64,000 bases of DNA from Virgibacillus dokdonensis (GCF_900166595.1 NZ_LT745763.1:186001-250000); one strand, 5' to 3'; positions 17,492 to 26,699 are shown, counted from the first letter of the stretch. The notes: a model not told the origin generated them from the sequence alone. Numbers and translations: made by a program.

Positions 17492-18834
17492 TGAAAGAGG
17501 CATATTGGAAAAATTGGGCAGAGACTGTATACTTTGAACCACATCAAGTAGCCTACCCAACATCTATTAATGAAGTGTGTCAACTTGTTAAAAAAGCTAA
17601 TGTAAAAAAGCAGCAAGTACGAGTAATTGGTGCAGGTCATTCGTTTACTCCTATTTTTGTGAGTGAAGATTATCTTCTTTCTTTGGACAAATTATCTGGC
17701 ATAGTCTCTATGGATGGGCAGAAACAAACTGCCGTTGTATTAGCTGGGACACGTTTATATGATTTGGCAAAGCACCTTGCGGCTAAAGGTTTTTCACAGG
17801 AGAACTTAGGGGATATTAACATGCAAAGTTTAGCAGGTGCCATATTAACAGGGACCCATGGGACAGGCATTCAATTCGGTAGCCTTGCTACACAAGTAGT
17901 GGAATTAAAAATGGTTAACGCTGAGGGTGAACTCTTAACTATAAATGCAGAAAGTGAAGTACCATTACAGGCTGCTGCAGTTTCTTTAGGATTATTAGGT
18001 ATAGTAGTCGAGGTGACCATTCGGATCATTCCTTCTCCTACGTATCGTTTCGAAAGCAAGAAAATGCATTTCCAAGATGTACTTCAAAACATGGATCATT
18101 TCATAGCAGAAAATAGGCATTTTGAATGTTACCTGTTTCCATATTCTGATACTGTCCAAATTAAAATGATGAATCTATCTGATCAAAAACCGCAATCAAT
18201 TAGAAGGCATCAATTAGAGGCATTAGTAGTTGAAAACTATGTTTATCAGTTTCTTTCGGAAGTAGCAAGAGTAGTACCGCCAACAACATATTGGATTAGT
18301 CGTTTATCCGCCAAAGCTATTGGCTCTTCCGTCATTCATGCGAAAAGCTGTGATCTTTTCGCTACAGCTCGTAACGTCCGCTTTCGTGAAATGGAGTATA
18401 GTATTCCATTGGAAAATGTACGAGAAGCATTAATCGCTATACGAACGAAAATGGCGAAGGAAGGTTACCAAGTGCATTTTCCAATTGAGGTCAGGATGGT
18501 AAAAGGAGACGATTTATGGCTAAGTACGGCATACGAGAGGGATTACGCTTATATTGCTATCCATATGTATCGTGGAATGCCGTATGAAAAGTATTTTCAA
18601 GATATGGATTCTGTTTTACAGGTGTACGAGGCAAGACCACATTGGGGAAAAATGCACAATATGAATATGGATCAATTACAGAGATTATATCCTAAACTGG
18701 AGGCGTTTTTATGGCTACGCGAGCAACTAGATCCGACAGGGCTGTTTTTAAATGCCTACTTTGAAAAGTTGTTCGCAATAAGTAATAAAGGTAATGTGGA
18801 GAGGCTGCAAAACAGTGTGACTTTCACATCATAG
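17491..18834 (+). CDS. FAD-linked oxidase, gulono-/arabinonolactone oxidase type
   Basis: About 447 residues. The N-terminal FAD_binding_4 domain shows VIGAGHSFTPI and the covalent-FAD-type loop TGTHGTG. The C-terminus has HWGKMHNMN and DPTGLFLNAYFEKLF, as in D-arabinono-1,4-lactone and alditol oxidases. It should oxidise a sugar lactone or polyol with FAD and oxygen. I choose ATG 17491 over GTG 17479, because the GTG overlaps the GAGGAG ribosome site. Start and stop overlap with the upstream PLP-enzyme gene. The common substrate of the pair is unknown. Confidence 0.85.
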   Translation: MKEAYWKNWAETVYFEPHQVAYPTSINEVCQLVKKANVKKQQVRVIGAGHSFTPIFVSEDYLLSLDKLSGIVSMDGQKQTAVVLAGTRLYDLAKHLAAKGFSQENLGDINMQSLAGAILTGTHGTGIQFGSLATQVVELKMVNAEGELLTINAESEVPLQAAAVSLGLLGIVVEVTIRIIPSPTYRFESKKMHFQDVLQNMDHFIAENRHFECYLFPYSDTVQIKMMNLSDQKPQSIRRHQLEALVVENYVYQFLSEVARVVPPTTYWISRLSAKAIGSSVIHAKSCDLFATARNVRFREMEYSIPLENVREALIAIRTKMAKEGYQVHFPIEVRMVKGDDLWLSTAYERDYAYIAIHMYRGMPYEKYFQDMDSVLQVYEARPHWGKMHNMNMDQLQRLYPKLEAFLWLREQLDPTGLFLNAYFEKLFAISNKGNVERLQNSVTFTS

Positions 18835-18941
18835 ATTTTTGTTTTAGAATAATAGATAGATATTTATCTAGCGCAATTAAAATTGGCCAGCAAAACAAAT
18901 GGGAAATAACGGTAAAACATAATTTTCAAGGGGTTTAAGCA

Positions 18942-19364
18942 ATGAGACGATTAAAAATAATATGGATTGGGGGTATCTCTGGTGTCGTTCTAGGTGTTTT
19001 TTTAAAGCTAACGGAGCAGATAACATCCAACCGAGTGTACACACTATTGCTCAGCGTCGATTATATCCCAATACTAAAAGATTTGCCGTTAAATGAATTT
19101 GGTGAATTTATGCTGCATATGATTGTTTCGGTAATTCTAGTGCCAGTGATCTATGTAGCCTTAAAACAGATTGGGCACGAACAAAACCCTTTCGCCTATA
19201 CGTTGCTTAGTAGTTTAATAGGTGCTGTTATTTATATAACGACAAGCTTTTCTGAACGTACACCAGACTTACTTGACGGAACCTCGTTTTTGCTTTGGGT
19301 TATCGGGCATGTATTATTTGGATGGGTGACAGGTTTCCTTATAGCAAAGATAGTAAAGGACTAG
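18942..19364 (+). CDS. Small integral membrane protein, unknown function
   Basis: 140 residues with four predicted membrane helices (about 5-22, 47-70, 80-100, 115-137) and a conserved-looking FSERTPDLLDG loop before the last helix. I do not recognise a family with confidence. A ribosome site (AAGGGG) precedes the ATG. The next gene starts directly after its TAG, so the two are one operon and may act together at the cell envelope. Confidence 0.7.
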   Translation: MRRLKIIWIGGISGVVLGVFLKLTEQITSNRVYTLLLSVDYIPILKDLPLNEFGEFMLHMIVSVILVPVIYVALKQIGHEQNPFAYTLLSSLIGAVIYITTSFSERTPDLLDGTSFLLWVIGHVLFGWVTGFLIAKIVKD

Positions 19365-19997
19365 ATGATGATGAAGAACAACAGGAGATTGTCAAAAGCA
19401 GTTAAACGAACGGTGTTTGTAGGAGTCGGCTTATTCCTTTTATTTATCGGTATATCATTGTTCTTTCAACGATTTATGTTAACACAACCTGATTCACAGA
19501 CAGGTCCGATAATTAGTGAACAAGTTTTAGATTACCGCCCTTTAGTAGTAAAATATGCTAAAAAGTATGAAGTGGAAGAGCATGTTGATACGCTTCTCGC
19601 TATGATGATGCAAGAATCTAGCGGGCAAGGGGATGATCCAATGCAATCATCAGAAAGTTATTGCGGAGAACGTGGATGTATTCAAGATCCGGAAGTATCT
19701 ATTAAACAAGGAGTCTATTATTTTTCACAAACATTGAAAGCAGCAGGTGGCGATGTATTAACGGCTATCCAATCGTACAATTTTGGAAAAGGATTCGTCG
19801 ATTATATTCGCGAGCAAGGGGACGACTTTTCACAAGAAGCAGCCATTCAATTTTCGCAAAAAATGTATGCAGCAGATCCTGACAAAGAGAAATACCGCTG
19901 TTTACGTGACGGGGCGCAAGAACTTGATGCTTGCTATGGCGATATTTATTATGTTAAATCTGTGATGGCATATAAAGATAAATTAAAAGAAGATTAA
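19365..19997 (+). CDS. Lysozyme-like (Slt-fold) cell-wall hydrolase, membrane anchored
   Basis: 210 residues. A basic N-terminus and one helix (about 15-35) anchor it outside the membrane. Residues 55-205 form a lysozyme-like domain. AMMMQESSGQGDDPMQSSES carries the probable catalytic Glu in QES, and AIQSYNFGKGF matches the phage/CwlT-type lysozyme family (as in Bacillus YocA and Tn916 relatives). Cysteine pairs (YCGERGC, RC...AC) could form disulphides. It starts at one of three adjacent ATGs, right after the stop of the upstream membrane protein gene. It probably cleaves glycan strands locally. Confidence 0.82.
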   Translation: MMMKNNRRLSKAVKRTVFVGVGLFLLFIGISLFFQRFMLTQPDSQTGPIISEQVLDYRPLVVKYAKKYEVEEHVDTLLAMMMQESSGQGDDPMQSSESYCGERGCIQDPEVSIKQGVYYFSQTLKAAGGDVLTAIQSYNFGKGFVDYIREQGDDFSQEAAIQFSQKMYAADPDKEKYRCLRDGAQELDACYGDIYYVKSVMAYKDKLKED

Positions 19998-20034
19998 ATT
20001 TCTATGGTATGATGAAATGAAGGAGGAGATTCAA

Positions 20035-20415
20035 ATGAATAAGGCAATTCATACAGAAAAGGCACCCGCTGCGTTAGGTCCATACTCACAGGCTATTGTA
20101 GCAGGTGATTTCCTTTATGTATCTGGGCAAATTGGGATTAATCCAGAAACAGGGGAGATGGCAGAAGGAATTCATGAGCAGACAAAACAAGTTTTAGAAA
20201 ATATTCAAGCTATTTTAAAAGAGGCGGGAACAGATTTAGCTAAAGCAGTTAAATTCTCCATTTATTTACAATCAATGCAAAATTTTGCTGCCGTCAATGA
20301 AATCTATGGAGGCTATTTACAAGAGCCATATCCGGCAAGATCAACAATGGAAGTGGGCAAATTACCAAAAGACGCGCTCGTTGAAATGGATGTTATTATC
20401 CATTTAAAAGCGTAA
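20035..20415 (+). CDS. ridA: RidA family enamine/imine deaminase
   Basis: 126 residues, the usual length for the trimeric YjgF/YER057c/UK114 family. It hydrolyses reactive enamines and imines such as 2-aminoacrylate released by PLP enzymes. GPYSQAI, YVSGQIGINPETG and YPARSTMEVGKLPKDALVEMDVI, with the conserved Arg and Glu of the active site, are all present. The ATG at 20035 has AAGGAGG at ideal spacing; an upstream in-frame ATG (20017) overlaps that site and is unlikely. It follows the lysozyme-like gene by 37 bp and may share its transcript. Confidence 0.92.
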   Translation: MNKAIHTEKAPAALGPYSQAIVAGDFLYVSGQIGINPETGEMAEGIHEQTKQVLENIQAILKEAGTDLAKAVKFSIYLQSMQNFAAVNEIYGGYLQEPYPARSTMEVGKLPKDALVEMDVIIHLKA

Positions 20416-20460
20416 AAGTGGACTCTGAAAACATACATATAACAATTTGACTTCTTTTTA

Positions 20461-20549
20461 ACTATGGGAAAGAGTAACTTTTAGGACGGAGAGTATTAGC
20501 AAGAGGACGGACTTTGCCATAAAGTTTTGGCGATAAACCAAGTTTTATG
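20461..20549 (+). repeat. Decayed family B repeat
   Basis: CTATGGGAAAGAGTA, TTTGCCATAAAGTTTTGGCGATAAACCAAGTTTTA match B in order with many changes. It lies between two convergent genes. Confidence 0.5.
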
Positions 20550-20570
20550 GAGTTAGCTTTGCAGAATAGA

Positions 20571-20607
20571 GAAGAGTTAGCTGTTATTCGTATACAGCTA
20601 GCTCTTC
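20571..20607 (-). terminator. Stem-loop overlapping the end of the DUF1450 gene
   Basis: GAAGAGTTAGCTGT and ACAGCTAGCTCTTC form a 14-bp stem with one G-T pair, spanning the stop codon of the minus-strand gene. There is no clear T-run, so termination is uncertain. Confidence 0.4.
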
Positions 20608-20829
20608 TTTAATGGCAGTTCTTATTTTCTCTAAGCATTCTTCTGGCGTGTTTCCGAAAATGCGTCGATTGTTAACGAGTGCATATGGTTTTACTCTGCA
20701 TAATCCGCAAAAAGATAGACAATCATTCATGAGCACAGCTACTTCAGGAAATTCTTTTTCTAAGATTTCCTCTATATGAATAGAAGTGATTGCATTTCCG
20801 TCACAGACCTCGACTACGACAATACCCAT
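20584..20829 (-). CDS. DUF1450 (YuzB-like) small cysteine protein
   Basis: 81 residues. It has an N-terminal cysteine (VVEVCDGN) and the cluster CLSFCGLC, a pattern of the DUF1450/YuzB family with a thioredoxin-like or 2Fe-2S-ferredoxin-like fold. Function is unknown; the cysteines suggest metal or redox chemistry. I place the start at ATG 20829, with AAGAAAG 8 nt upstream, rather than the in-frame GTG at 20838. It is followed by a convergent decayed B repeat. Confidence 0.8.
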   Translation of the reverse strand: MGIVVVEVCDGNAITSIHIEEILEKEFPEVAVLMNDCLSFCGLCRVKPYALVNNRRIFGNTPEECLEKIRTAIKEELAVYE

Positions 20830-20906
20830 TGCTATCACTTTCTTTCTTATTTTAATATCCTCATAAGGAGGTGCTTTGTTAGTTGTAGCATAGATTCACG
20901 AAGAAA

Positions 20907-22268
20907 TCAATGATGTGATTTCGTTTCTGATTTTACAAAACTCATGGATACCCAATTACGGTTTCGCCAACGTCTTAGCATAAATAATCCTCGCATCCAT
21001 TCATCAGCAATAAAGGAAATCCAAATACCAATAAGACCCAAATTTAAATAAATAGCGAAGAACCATGCAAAAGTAACTCCAATGCCCCACATCACAGCAA
21101 CGCCAATATAAACTGGAAACTTTACATCGCCAGCTGCTCGTAAAGAGCTGATCATGATTAAATTAAATGCTCTTCCGGGTTCCAGTACAACTGTCATTAG
21201 CAATAAGCCTGCCCCTGTTTCCAATATCGTCGTATCATCTGTAAAAATCCCTAGTAACTGACTGGAGTAAAAATATACAACCGTAGCCATTGATAAGGAA
21301 ATAACAATTGATATTTTTAGGCTTTTCATGACACGCTTATATGCTGCTTCTATGTCTCCTGCGCCAACTAAATGTCCAACTAAAATTTGTGTACCTTGAC
21401 CAATAGCGATGGAAAATAAGAAAATAAACATCATAATATTTTGCGCATAAACCTTCGTCGTTATTGCAATTGTGCCAAGCTGGGCTACAAAATAAGTAAT
21501 TACCATTTGGCTGGCGTTATAAGAGATTTGTTCACCTGCAGATGGAATGCCAATTTGCAATAATCGTTTTACATAGCTTTTCGGAAAACGGAAAAAGTAT
21601 GCTACTTGAATTTCCCCTTGGTTTCGTTTTAGAAATAAGTAAAATAGGACAATAACACCTATAAAACGGCTAATCGCAGTAGAGTAGGCAACCCCTTCTA
21701 CCCCTAAAACAGGAAAGCCGAATGGTCCAAAAATGACAAAATAATTTCCAATGACATTCAATATATTCATGCCGATGGTGACATTCATGGTATCTTTCGT
21801 ATATCCGTAGCTACGTAAAATAGCGCCTAGAGTCATAATTAATGCTTGTATAAAGATGAGCCCACCTACAATTTGCATGTATCCAGATGCTTCGTTCATG
21901 ATTTCTTGAGGGAGATCCATTAATTGAAGAATATATTGTGCACCGAAAAATAACACGACGCTTAAAAATAGGGAGAATAACAGGTTTAGATTAATAGATA
22001 AAACAGAAATCTCTCCAGCCTGTTGGTTGTTTCTAGCACCTAGGTTTTGCGCAATTAGAATGGCTGCTCCTTGTGCTACAAAGCCAAACATGACAATGAC
22101 TACCGACAGTACTTGGTTAGAGACACCAACAGCTGCAACGGCCTTATCGGAATATTGACTTAACATTAATGTATCCGCATTTCCCATTAACATATGTAGG
22201 AAAATTTCAATGAAAATCGGCCATGTTAACCCAAATAATGTGATCCTTTTCACTTTTTCTGAAGCCAT
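20907..22268 (-). CDS. MATE family efflux transporter
   Basis: 453 residues with twelve predicted helices in two homologous halves. Near the N-terminus PIFIEIFLHMLMGNADTLMLSQYSD and VGVSNQV are typical of MATE/DinF multidrug exporters, which expel drugs or metabolites using sodium or protons. The start ATG has a weak ribosome site (GTTGGGA). It is probably transcribed alone, just upstream of the DUF1450 gene on the same strand with a 77-bp gap on the far side. Substrate unknown. Confidence 0.9.
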   Translation of the reverse strand: MASEKVKRITLFGLTWPIFIEIFLHMLMGNADTLMLSQYSDKAVAAVGVSNQVLSVVIVMFGFVAQGAAILIAQNLGARNNQQAGEISVLSINLNLLFSLFLSVVLFFGAQYILQLMDLPQEIMNEASGYMQIVGGLIFIQALIMTLGAILRSYGYTKDTMNVTIGMNILNVIGNYFVIFGPFGFPVLGVEGVAYSTAISRFIGVIVLFYLFLKRNQGEIQVAYFFRFPKSYVKRLLQIGIPSAGEQISYNASQMVITYFVAQLGTIAITTKVYAQNIMMFIFLFSIAIGQGTQILVGHLVGAGDIEAAYKRVMKSLKISIVISLSMATVVYFYSSQLLGIFTDDTTILETGAGLLLMTVVLEPGRAFNLIMISSLRAAGDVKFPVYIGVAVMWGIGVTFAWFFAIYLNLGLIGIWISFIADEWMRGLFMLRRWRNRNWVSMSFVKSETKSHH

Positions 22269-22506
22269 GGGATCCCAACTTTCTAATCAATCATAGAGTT
22301 AGTTTATCTTCTTTTATGAGGAAATGGAAGCAAGAAGAAGCCTTGTTTGCGTGATTGTCAAAAACTCCTGCTTAAAAGGAATGGTAAGACTTTTAAATGG
22401 AAAAAATTCATTTTCAAATAGTAGAAAATTTTAGCTTAATCGTCCAATCTTTATGGCGAAAAACGATGTCTTTTACGATAAGCCCTGAAATTTTATACCT
22501 TTTTAA

Positions 22507-22772
22507 AAGATAAGAAAGTATAAAATTTGATGCAATGGCGTAACCAAATAACCGAATGGGCCCCGTCCGGCTCCAGCGCCCAGCAACTAGGCGACTTCAC
22601 GAAATCGCCCTACGATAAGTCATCATCGGTTCGTGTTAAAAAGGAAGGCCGACTAAAAACGGGCTTGCCGCCCATCGTCGGCATACCCCTGTTGCAGGGG
22701 CATGATTCCTAAAACTTCAGTTGATTCGTTCCACTCGCTACGTTGCTAAACGGGCGATTGCGCCTTTGTTCT
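22507..22772 (+). repeat. Family A repeat, copy A4 (long form)
   Basis: Head AGATAAGAAAGTATAAAATT with the GGCGTAACCAAATAACCG segment, core CCAGCGCCCAGCAACTAGGC, then an internal module (AAGGAAGGCCGACTAAAAAC, CTGTTGCAGGGGCATGATTC) before the tail GCTACGTTGCTAAACGGGCG. The rest of 22269-22506 shows no gene; it includes the probable MATE promoter region. Confidence 0.88.
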
Positions 22773-22775
22773 AGA

Positions 22776-22808
22776 GTAAAAAACCGAGAACAGTCTTCGT
22801 TCTCGGTT
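22776..22808 (-). terminator. Terminator of the MFS gene
   Basis: AACCGAGAAC and GTTCTCGGTT form a 10-bp perfect stem overlapping the stop codon. On the minus strand it is followed by TTTTTTAC. Confidence 0.85.
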
Positions 22809-24018
22809 ACCCTCTTTTCGCAAATAAGGAGTGAGTTTGTGGATGTTTAGAAGCGTATTCGTGTTTATACCAAAAATAGAGCATGATAGCTCCACTGACT
22901 AATAGCAGTATACTCGTGAACAGAAATACTGCAGAAAACCCGAAAAATCCAGCAATTACGCCGCCTAATGCTGGACCGATAATATTGCCTAAAAAGCGTA
23001 GGCTTGTATTGTAGCCAAGTACTTCTCCTTGCATGGATAGCGGGGCAGTTTGTCTAATATAAGCGATACGTACAGGGATAATTCCGCCTATGGCAATACC
23101 GAGTAAAAAGCGTAAAATAACGAGTTGCCATATATTGGTTACCCAAGCTCCGGGTAGATAAACAATTCCAGCCATAAATAATAATGCGATGAGTACTTTA
23201 ATATAACCAATTTTGTCCCCTAGTCTGCCAAGCCTTCTTGACATTAGTAGATTACCAAGTCCAGCCGCAGAGAATGCTACTCCAGAGAAAAAAGCAATAC
23301 TTGCTGGTCCGTGAATTTCTTGAACAAACAAGGAAAGGATTGGTTGTACGCTAAAGTGAGCGATCTGAACTAAAGCTGAGATTAGCATGACAATGAGTAA
23401 GACTGGGCGAGAAACGATATGCTGAAGGACTTGCTTTTTTGTATATGATTTTTCGTCTCTTTCCCCATCAGCGAGATTTGCTTTTATTTCTTTCACGCCA
23501 AAGAACACAATGACGGCCGAAAAGAAAATGGTGATGGATACCCATTTAAATGTATTAGCATAGCCAAATGCATCAGCAAGTGTTCCACCTAAAAGGGGGC
23601 CCATTAATGTTCCTGTAATGCTACCAGTTTGTAGTGTTCCAAGTACTTTTCCAGCGATGTGCTTTGGCGTCTGCGTGGAAATAAATGCTTGGGACATGGG
23701 AATAAAACCTGTAGCGACACCCATCAATAGGCGAAGTAAGAATAGTTGCCATACGGAAGTAGCGAAACCCATTAAAAATATAGATAGCCCCATTCCTGTT
23801 GCAGAGAAGATAAGCAACTTTTTCCGTCCGTATTTATCACCAATCCTCCCCCAGATTGGCGAAAAGATAAACGCGGTGACAAAGGTGATCGCAAAGGTCC
23901 AGCCTGACCAATTCTGGACATAAGCGTCAGAGAAGTTTCCCATGGAGTCAATGTACAAAGAAATAAATGGGATTACCATTGTCATACTTCCAGCCACAAA
24001 AAAATTAGCAAACCACAT
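22807..24018 (-). CDS. MFS multidrug-type transporter (start uncertain)
   Basis: At least 403 residues with twelve predicted helices. GRIGDKYGRKKLLIFSATGMG is the MFS loop 2-3 motif and LRLLMGVATGFIPMSQAFIS the drug-exporter motif, similar to MdtG/YfmO-type proton-driven exporters. The ATG at 24018 places the protein start inside what should be helix 1 and lacks a good ribosome site. The frame stays open upstream, and an AUU codon at 24057 lies 9 nt after AAGAAGGGT. Starting there adds IDNHPIIKRNLAI, a normal-looking N-terminus. It is a single gene with its own terminator. Confidence 0.85.
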   Translation of the reverse strand: MWFANFFVAGSMTMVIPFISLYIDSMGNFSDAYVQNWSGWTFAITFVTAFIFSPIWGRIGDKYGRKKLLIFSATGMGLSIFLMGFATSVWQLFLLRLLMGVATGFIPMSQAFISTQTPKHIAGKVLGTLQTGSITGTLMGPLLGGTLADAFGYANTFKWVSITIFFSAVIVFFGVKEIKANLADGERDEKSYTKKQVLQHIVSRPVLLIVMLISALVQIAHFSVQPILSLFVQEIHGPASIAFFSGVAFSAAGLGNLLMSRRLGRLGDKIGYIKVLIALLFMAGIVYLPGAWVTNIWQLVILRFLLGIAIGGIIPVRIAYIRQTAPLSMQGEVLGYNTSLRFLGNIIGPALGGVIAGFFGFSAVFLFTSILLLVSGAIMLYFWYKHEYASKHPQTHSLFAKRG

Positions 24019-24302
24019 GATTGCTAAGTTCCGTTTTATTATAGGATGATTGTCAATGATGGCAATACCCTTCTTTCCGTTAAATATTTCGTCACCCTAA
24101 ATATTATCGCAAATACAGAGAAAAGAAAAGGAATCTGCTCACTATAGAATGGTGATATGTTCCATTGTAGATGTGGAGGGTATATAGGTCTGTGGTAGTA
24201 AATGTAGTAAAAAGATATTCATTCTTTTGCAAAACAGGTATAATAATATTTAGTTCATAGAAGACATAAACTATAGCAAGAACAAATAAAGGGAGAAATG
24301 AA

Positions 24303-25232
24303 ATGATGACCAAAAAAATAAGTAAACTTCTCATCATTACACTAATCGCAGTGTTCATGCTTGGGACGAACCTATCTGTTTCTGCTGACAGTGGAGCAAG
24401 TGATACGAGTAGTATTAATGAAAAATTAGGTCCACCTATCGTCGTATATGGCGCGCAACTCTCTGACAACCAGCGAGCAGAAGTGAAGGATTTATTAAAT
24501 GTTAAAGACCAAGATCAAGTGGATGAATATGATGTGTCTGGACAAGACGCAGCGAAATATATTAATGGCAACCCAAATTCAAATATGTATTCCAGCGCTA
24601 AAATTACTCGTCAGGAAGCTGGAAACGGTCTAACAATTAATATTGTAACCCCTGATAATATTACAGAAGTAACCAAAGAAATGTATGCAAATGCATTGTT
24701 AACTGCAGGCGTCGAGAATGCGACAGTGGATGTTGCTTCTCCTGTAAAGGTGAGTGGACACTCTGCTTTGACAGGAATATATAAAGCTTATGACGTCGAA
24801 GGAGAACAGCTTGATAAAGAACGTATGGAGTTAGCGAATGAGGAGCTTGACGTAGCCACACAGTTAGCGAATAAGGAAGGCATGAATCAGGAAAAAGTTA
24901 GTCAATTACTTACAGATATTAAAAAGACGATTGCTGAGCAAAACCCGGCAACGAAAGAAGAAGTGGAGCAAATTGTTCAAGAGCAATTGGATAAATTGGA
25001 AATAACGTTAAGTGATAAAGACCGCCAATTATTAATTGATTTAATTGATAAGATGCGTGACCTAAACATTAATTTTGACCAAGTAAAAAACCAATTAGAC
25101 GATATTACATCTGCCATTAAAGATAAAGCAGATGAACTTGGTTTAGATGAAGGTTTTTGGGAAAAGGTCGGGAACTTCTTCCGTGAACTTTTCGAGGCAA
25201 TTAGTAACTTCTTTAAAGGGTTATTTAGTTAG
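24303..25232 (+). CDS. YpuA-like secreted DUF1002 protein
   Basis: 309 residues with a signal peptide (about 1-28, ending SVSADS). The mature protein opens PIVVYGAQLSDNQRAEVKDLL and contains TVDVASPVKVSGHSALTGIYKA, characteristic of DUF1002/YpuA. The second half is a long charged helical region ending in an amphipathic FFRELFEAISNFFKGLF tail that may bind the membrane. The function is not established. AAGGGAGAA precedes two adjacent ATGs. It is monocistronic, with a strong terminator 20 bp downstream. Confidence 0.87.
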   Translation: MMTKKISKLLIITLIAVFMLGTNLSVSADSGASDTSSINEKLGPPIVVYGAQLSDNQRAEVKDLLNVKDQDQVDEYDVSGQDAAKYINGNPNSNMYSSAKITRQEAGNGLTINIVTPDNITEVTKEMYANALLTAGVENATVDVASPVKVSGHSALTGIYKAYDVEGEQLDKERMELANEELDVATQLANKEGMNQEKVSQLLTDIKKTIAEQNPATKEEVEQIVQEQLDKLEITLSDKDRQLLIDLIDKMRDLNINFDQVKNQLDDITSAIKDKADELGLDEGFWEKVGNFFRELFEAISNFFKGLFS

Positions 25233-25252
25233 TAGGAATATATTAGATTGGC

Positions 25253-25287
25253 AAGCATACCTTTATGCATAAGGGTATGCTTTTTTG
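25253..25287 (+). terminator. Terminator of the YpuA-like gene
   Basis: AAGCATACC and GGTATGCTT arms with extra pairing toward the loop, followed by TTTTTG. Confidence 0.9.
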
Positions 25288-25379
25288 TGCTATAAGAAAG
25301 TATAAGATTTTTTTGGTTGATAGTATAAGAAAAATAAAGGCATTTGCGAAGAATATGCGATAAGCCAAGTCTTTCTAAT
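25288..25379 (+). repeat. Family B repeat, copy B4
   Basis: GTGCTATAAGAAAGTATAAG, GATAGTATAAGAAAAATAAA and the tail GCGATAAGCCAAGTCTTTCT. It starts directly after the T-run of the preceding terminator. The following 25380-25700 is AT-rich with no convincing gene. Confidence 0.8.
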
Positions 25380-25705
25380 ACGATAAAATTTTAAGCTTAT
25401 AGTATATGGGAAACGACATTTTTTTCACCCGTATGGACTGGTGAGGAACTGGTTTTTTCTCATTCATTGAAGTATAGCCCGGACCCTGATATTTGCCTAT
25501 CTGCGTGTGCTTTGCTTGTGGTTTTAAGTACAAAAAAACGAAATATTGTTTATGGCATTCATAGATTTTGGCTATCTTCACGCCATAAAAGTTATATTAC
25601 ATAGGTGTGCTTCTATGACTATCGTAATACAATATAGTAGATTGATAGTACTTTTATATCAAATTCATTACAACTGTAATAAAACAACCTCATTTCGGTA
25701 ATCCT

Positions 25706-25722
25706 TGTAATGCGCTTTTAAA
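25706..25722 (+). promoter_or_regulatory. Possible WalR (YycF) box upstream of the LysM-3D gene
   Basis: TGTAAT-GCGCT-TTTAAA matches the WalR pattern TGTWAH-N5-TGTWAH at all but one position. In Bacillus subtilis the similar gene yocH is WalR-activated. It lies about 70 bp before the start codon, upstream of a weak TAGGAT -10. A single short match is weak evidence. Confidence 0.35.
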
Positions 25723-25794
25723 CGTACTGTAACTGCACGGCTATAGCCCATGTGTTAGGATAGGCTATGTCAGATATTTAAGGAGGGAAAACGA

Positions 25795-26628
25795 ATGAAA
25801 AAGATTGTGGCTTCATTCGCTACTGGTATGATTATTGCTGGCACTGCTGCTACTACAGTATCAGCAGAAGAGTACGACGTGAAACAAGGAGATAACCTTT
25901 GGAATATTGCAAATGAATACAACACAACTGTAGAACAGTTAGTTGATGTAAATGAATTAAAAACGACTACCATTCAACCAAAACAAACTCTTATTATAAA
26001 TAAACAAGCAAAAATGAAATATAAAATTCAACAAGGAGATACACTAAGCGGGATCGGTCATAAGTACGGTGTATCTGTAGAAGATATTAAGGAATGGAAT
26101 AATCTAGATTCCGATTTAATTGTCGCTGGTCAGAATTTAACGTTAGAAGGCGTAACAGTTTCCAATGACAAGCCAGCAAAAGAAGAACCACAAGCACAAC
26201 CAAAACAAACGCAAAAAGAACAGCAACCAGTTACAAAAACGAAAGCACCTGCAAAAGAGGAGCAAGCAACACCAGCTCCTTCTAAACCAGCAACGAGCCA
26301 AAAGGCGCCTGAGCAAACAAAGCAGGAAAAGCCTCAAGGTCAATCATTTTCTGTAACAGCAACAGCTTATACAGCAAGTTGTGATGGATGCTCTGGTGTA
26401 ACAGCAACAGGTGTTAATTTAAATAATAATCCGAATGCAAAAGTCATTGCGGTTGATCCAAATGTCATTCCATTAGGCTCCAAAGTGTATGTAGAAGGCT
26501 ATGGCTATGCAACTGCTGCTGATACTGGTGGTGCTATTAAAGGAAATAAAATTGACGTACATGTTCCAAATAAAGGCGATGCTATGAATTGGGGCGTCAG
26601 AACAGTTAATGTAACAGTTGTAGAATAA
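25795..26628 (+). CDS. LysM-3D domain cell-wall protein (YocH-like)
   Basis: 277 residues with a signal peptide (1-24, ending VSAEE). Two LysM peptidoglycan-binding modules follow: YDVKQGDNLWNIANEYN and YKIQQGDTLSGIGHKYG, each about 44 residues. A Pro/Gln/Lys-rich linker (about 122-182) precedes a C-terminal 3D domain (about 186-277) with AADTGGAIKGNKIDVH, holding the conserved aspartates. The 3D fold is shared with MltA and YocH. The protein is likely a secreted muralytic or muropeptide-releasing enzyme. AAGGAGG precedes the ATG. A terminator follows 32 bp later. Confidence 0.92.
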   Translation: MKKIVASFATGMIIAGTAATTVSAEEYDVKQGDNLWNIANEYNTTVEQLVDVNELKTTTIQPKQTLIINKQAKMKYKIQQGDTLSGIGHKYGVSVEDIKEWNNLDSDLIVAGQNLTLEGVTVSNDKPAKEEPQAQPKQTQKEQQPVTKTKAPAKEEQATPAPSKPATSQKAPEQTKQEKPQGQSFSVTATAYTASCDGCSGVTATGVNLNNNPNAKVIAVDPNVIPLGSKVYVEGYGYATAADTGGAIKGNKIDVHVPNKGDAMNWGVRTVNVTVVE

Positions 26629-26659
26629 TAGATTTCTAACACATAAATATTGCAATGCT

Positions 26660-26697
26660 AAATCGAGTGAGATGTTCATCTTGCTCGATTTTTTTCG
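26660..26697 (+). terminator. Terminator of the LysM-3D gene
   Basis: AAATCGAG and CTCGATTT arms, with the loop side also partly paired, followed by TTTTTC. Repeat A5 begins immediately after. Confidence 0.88.
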
Positions 26698-26699
26698 TG

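Noticed and set aside
25380..25700. Possible c-di-AMP (ydaO-type) riboswitch before the LysM-3D gene, as seen for some wall-hydrolase genes
   Set aside because: I looked for the conserved ydaO blocks and did not find them.
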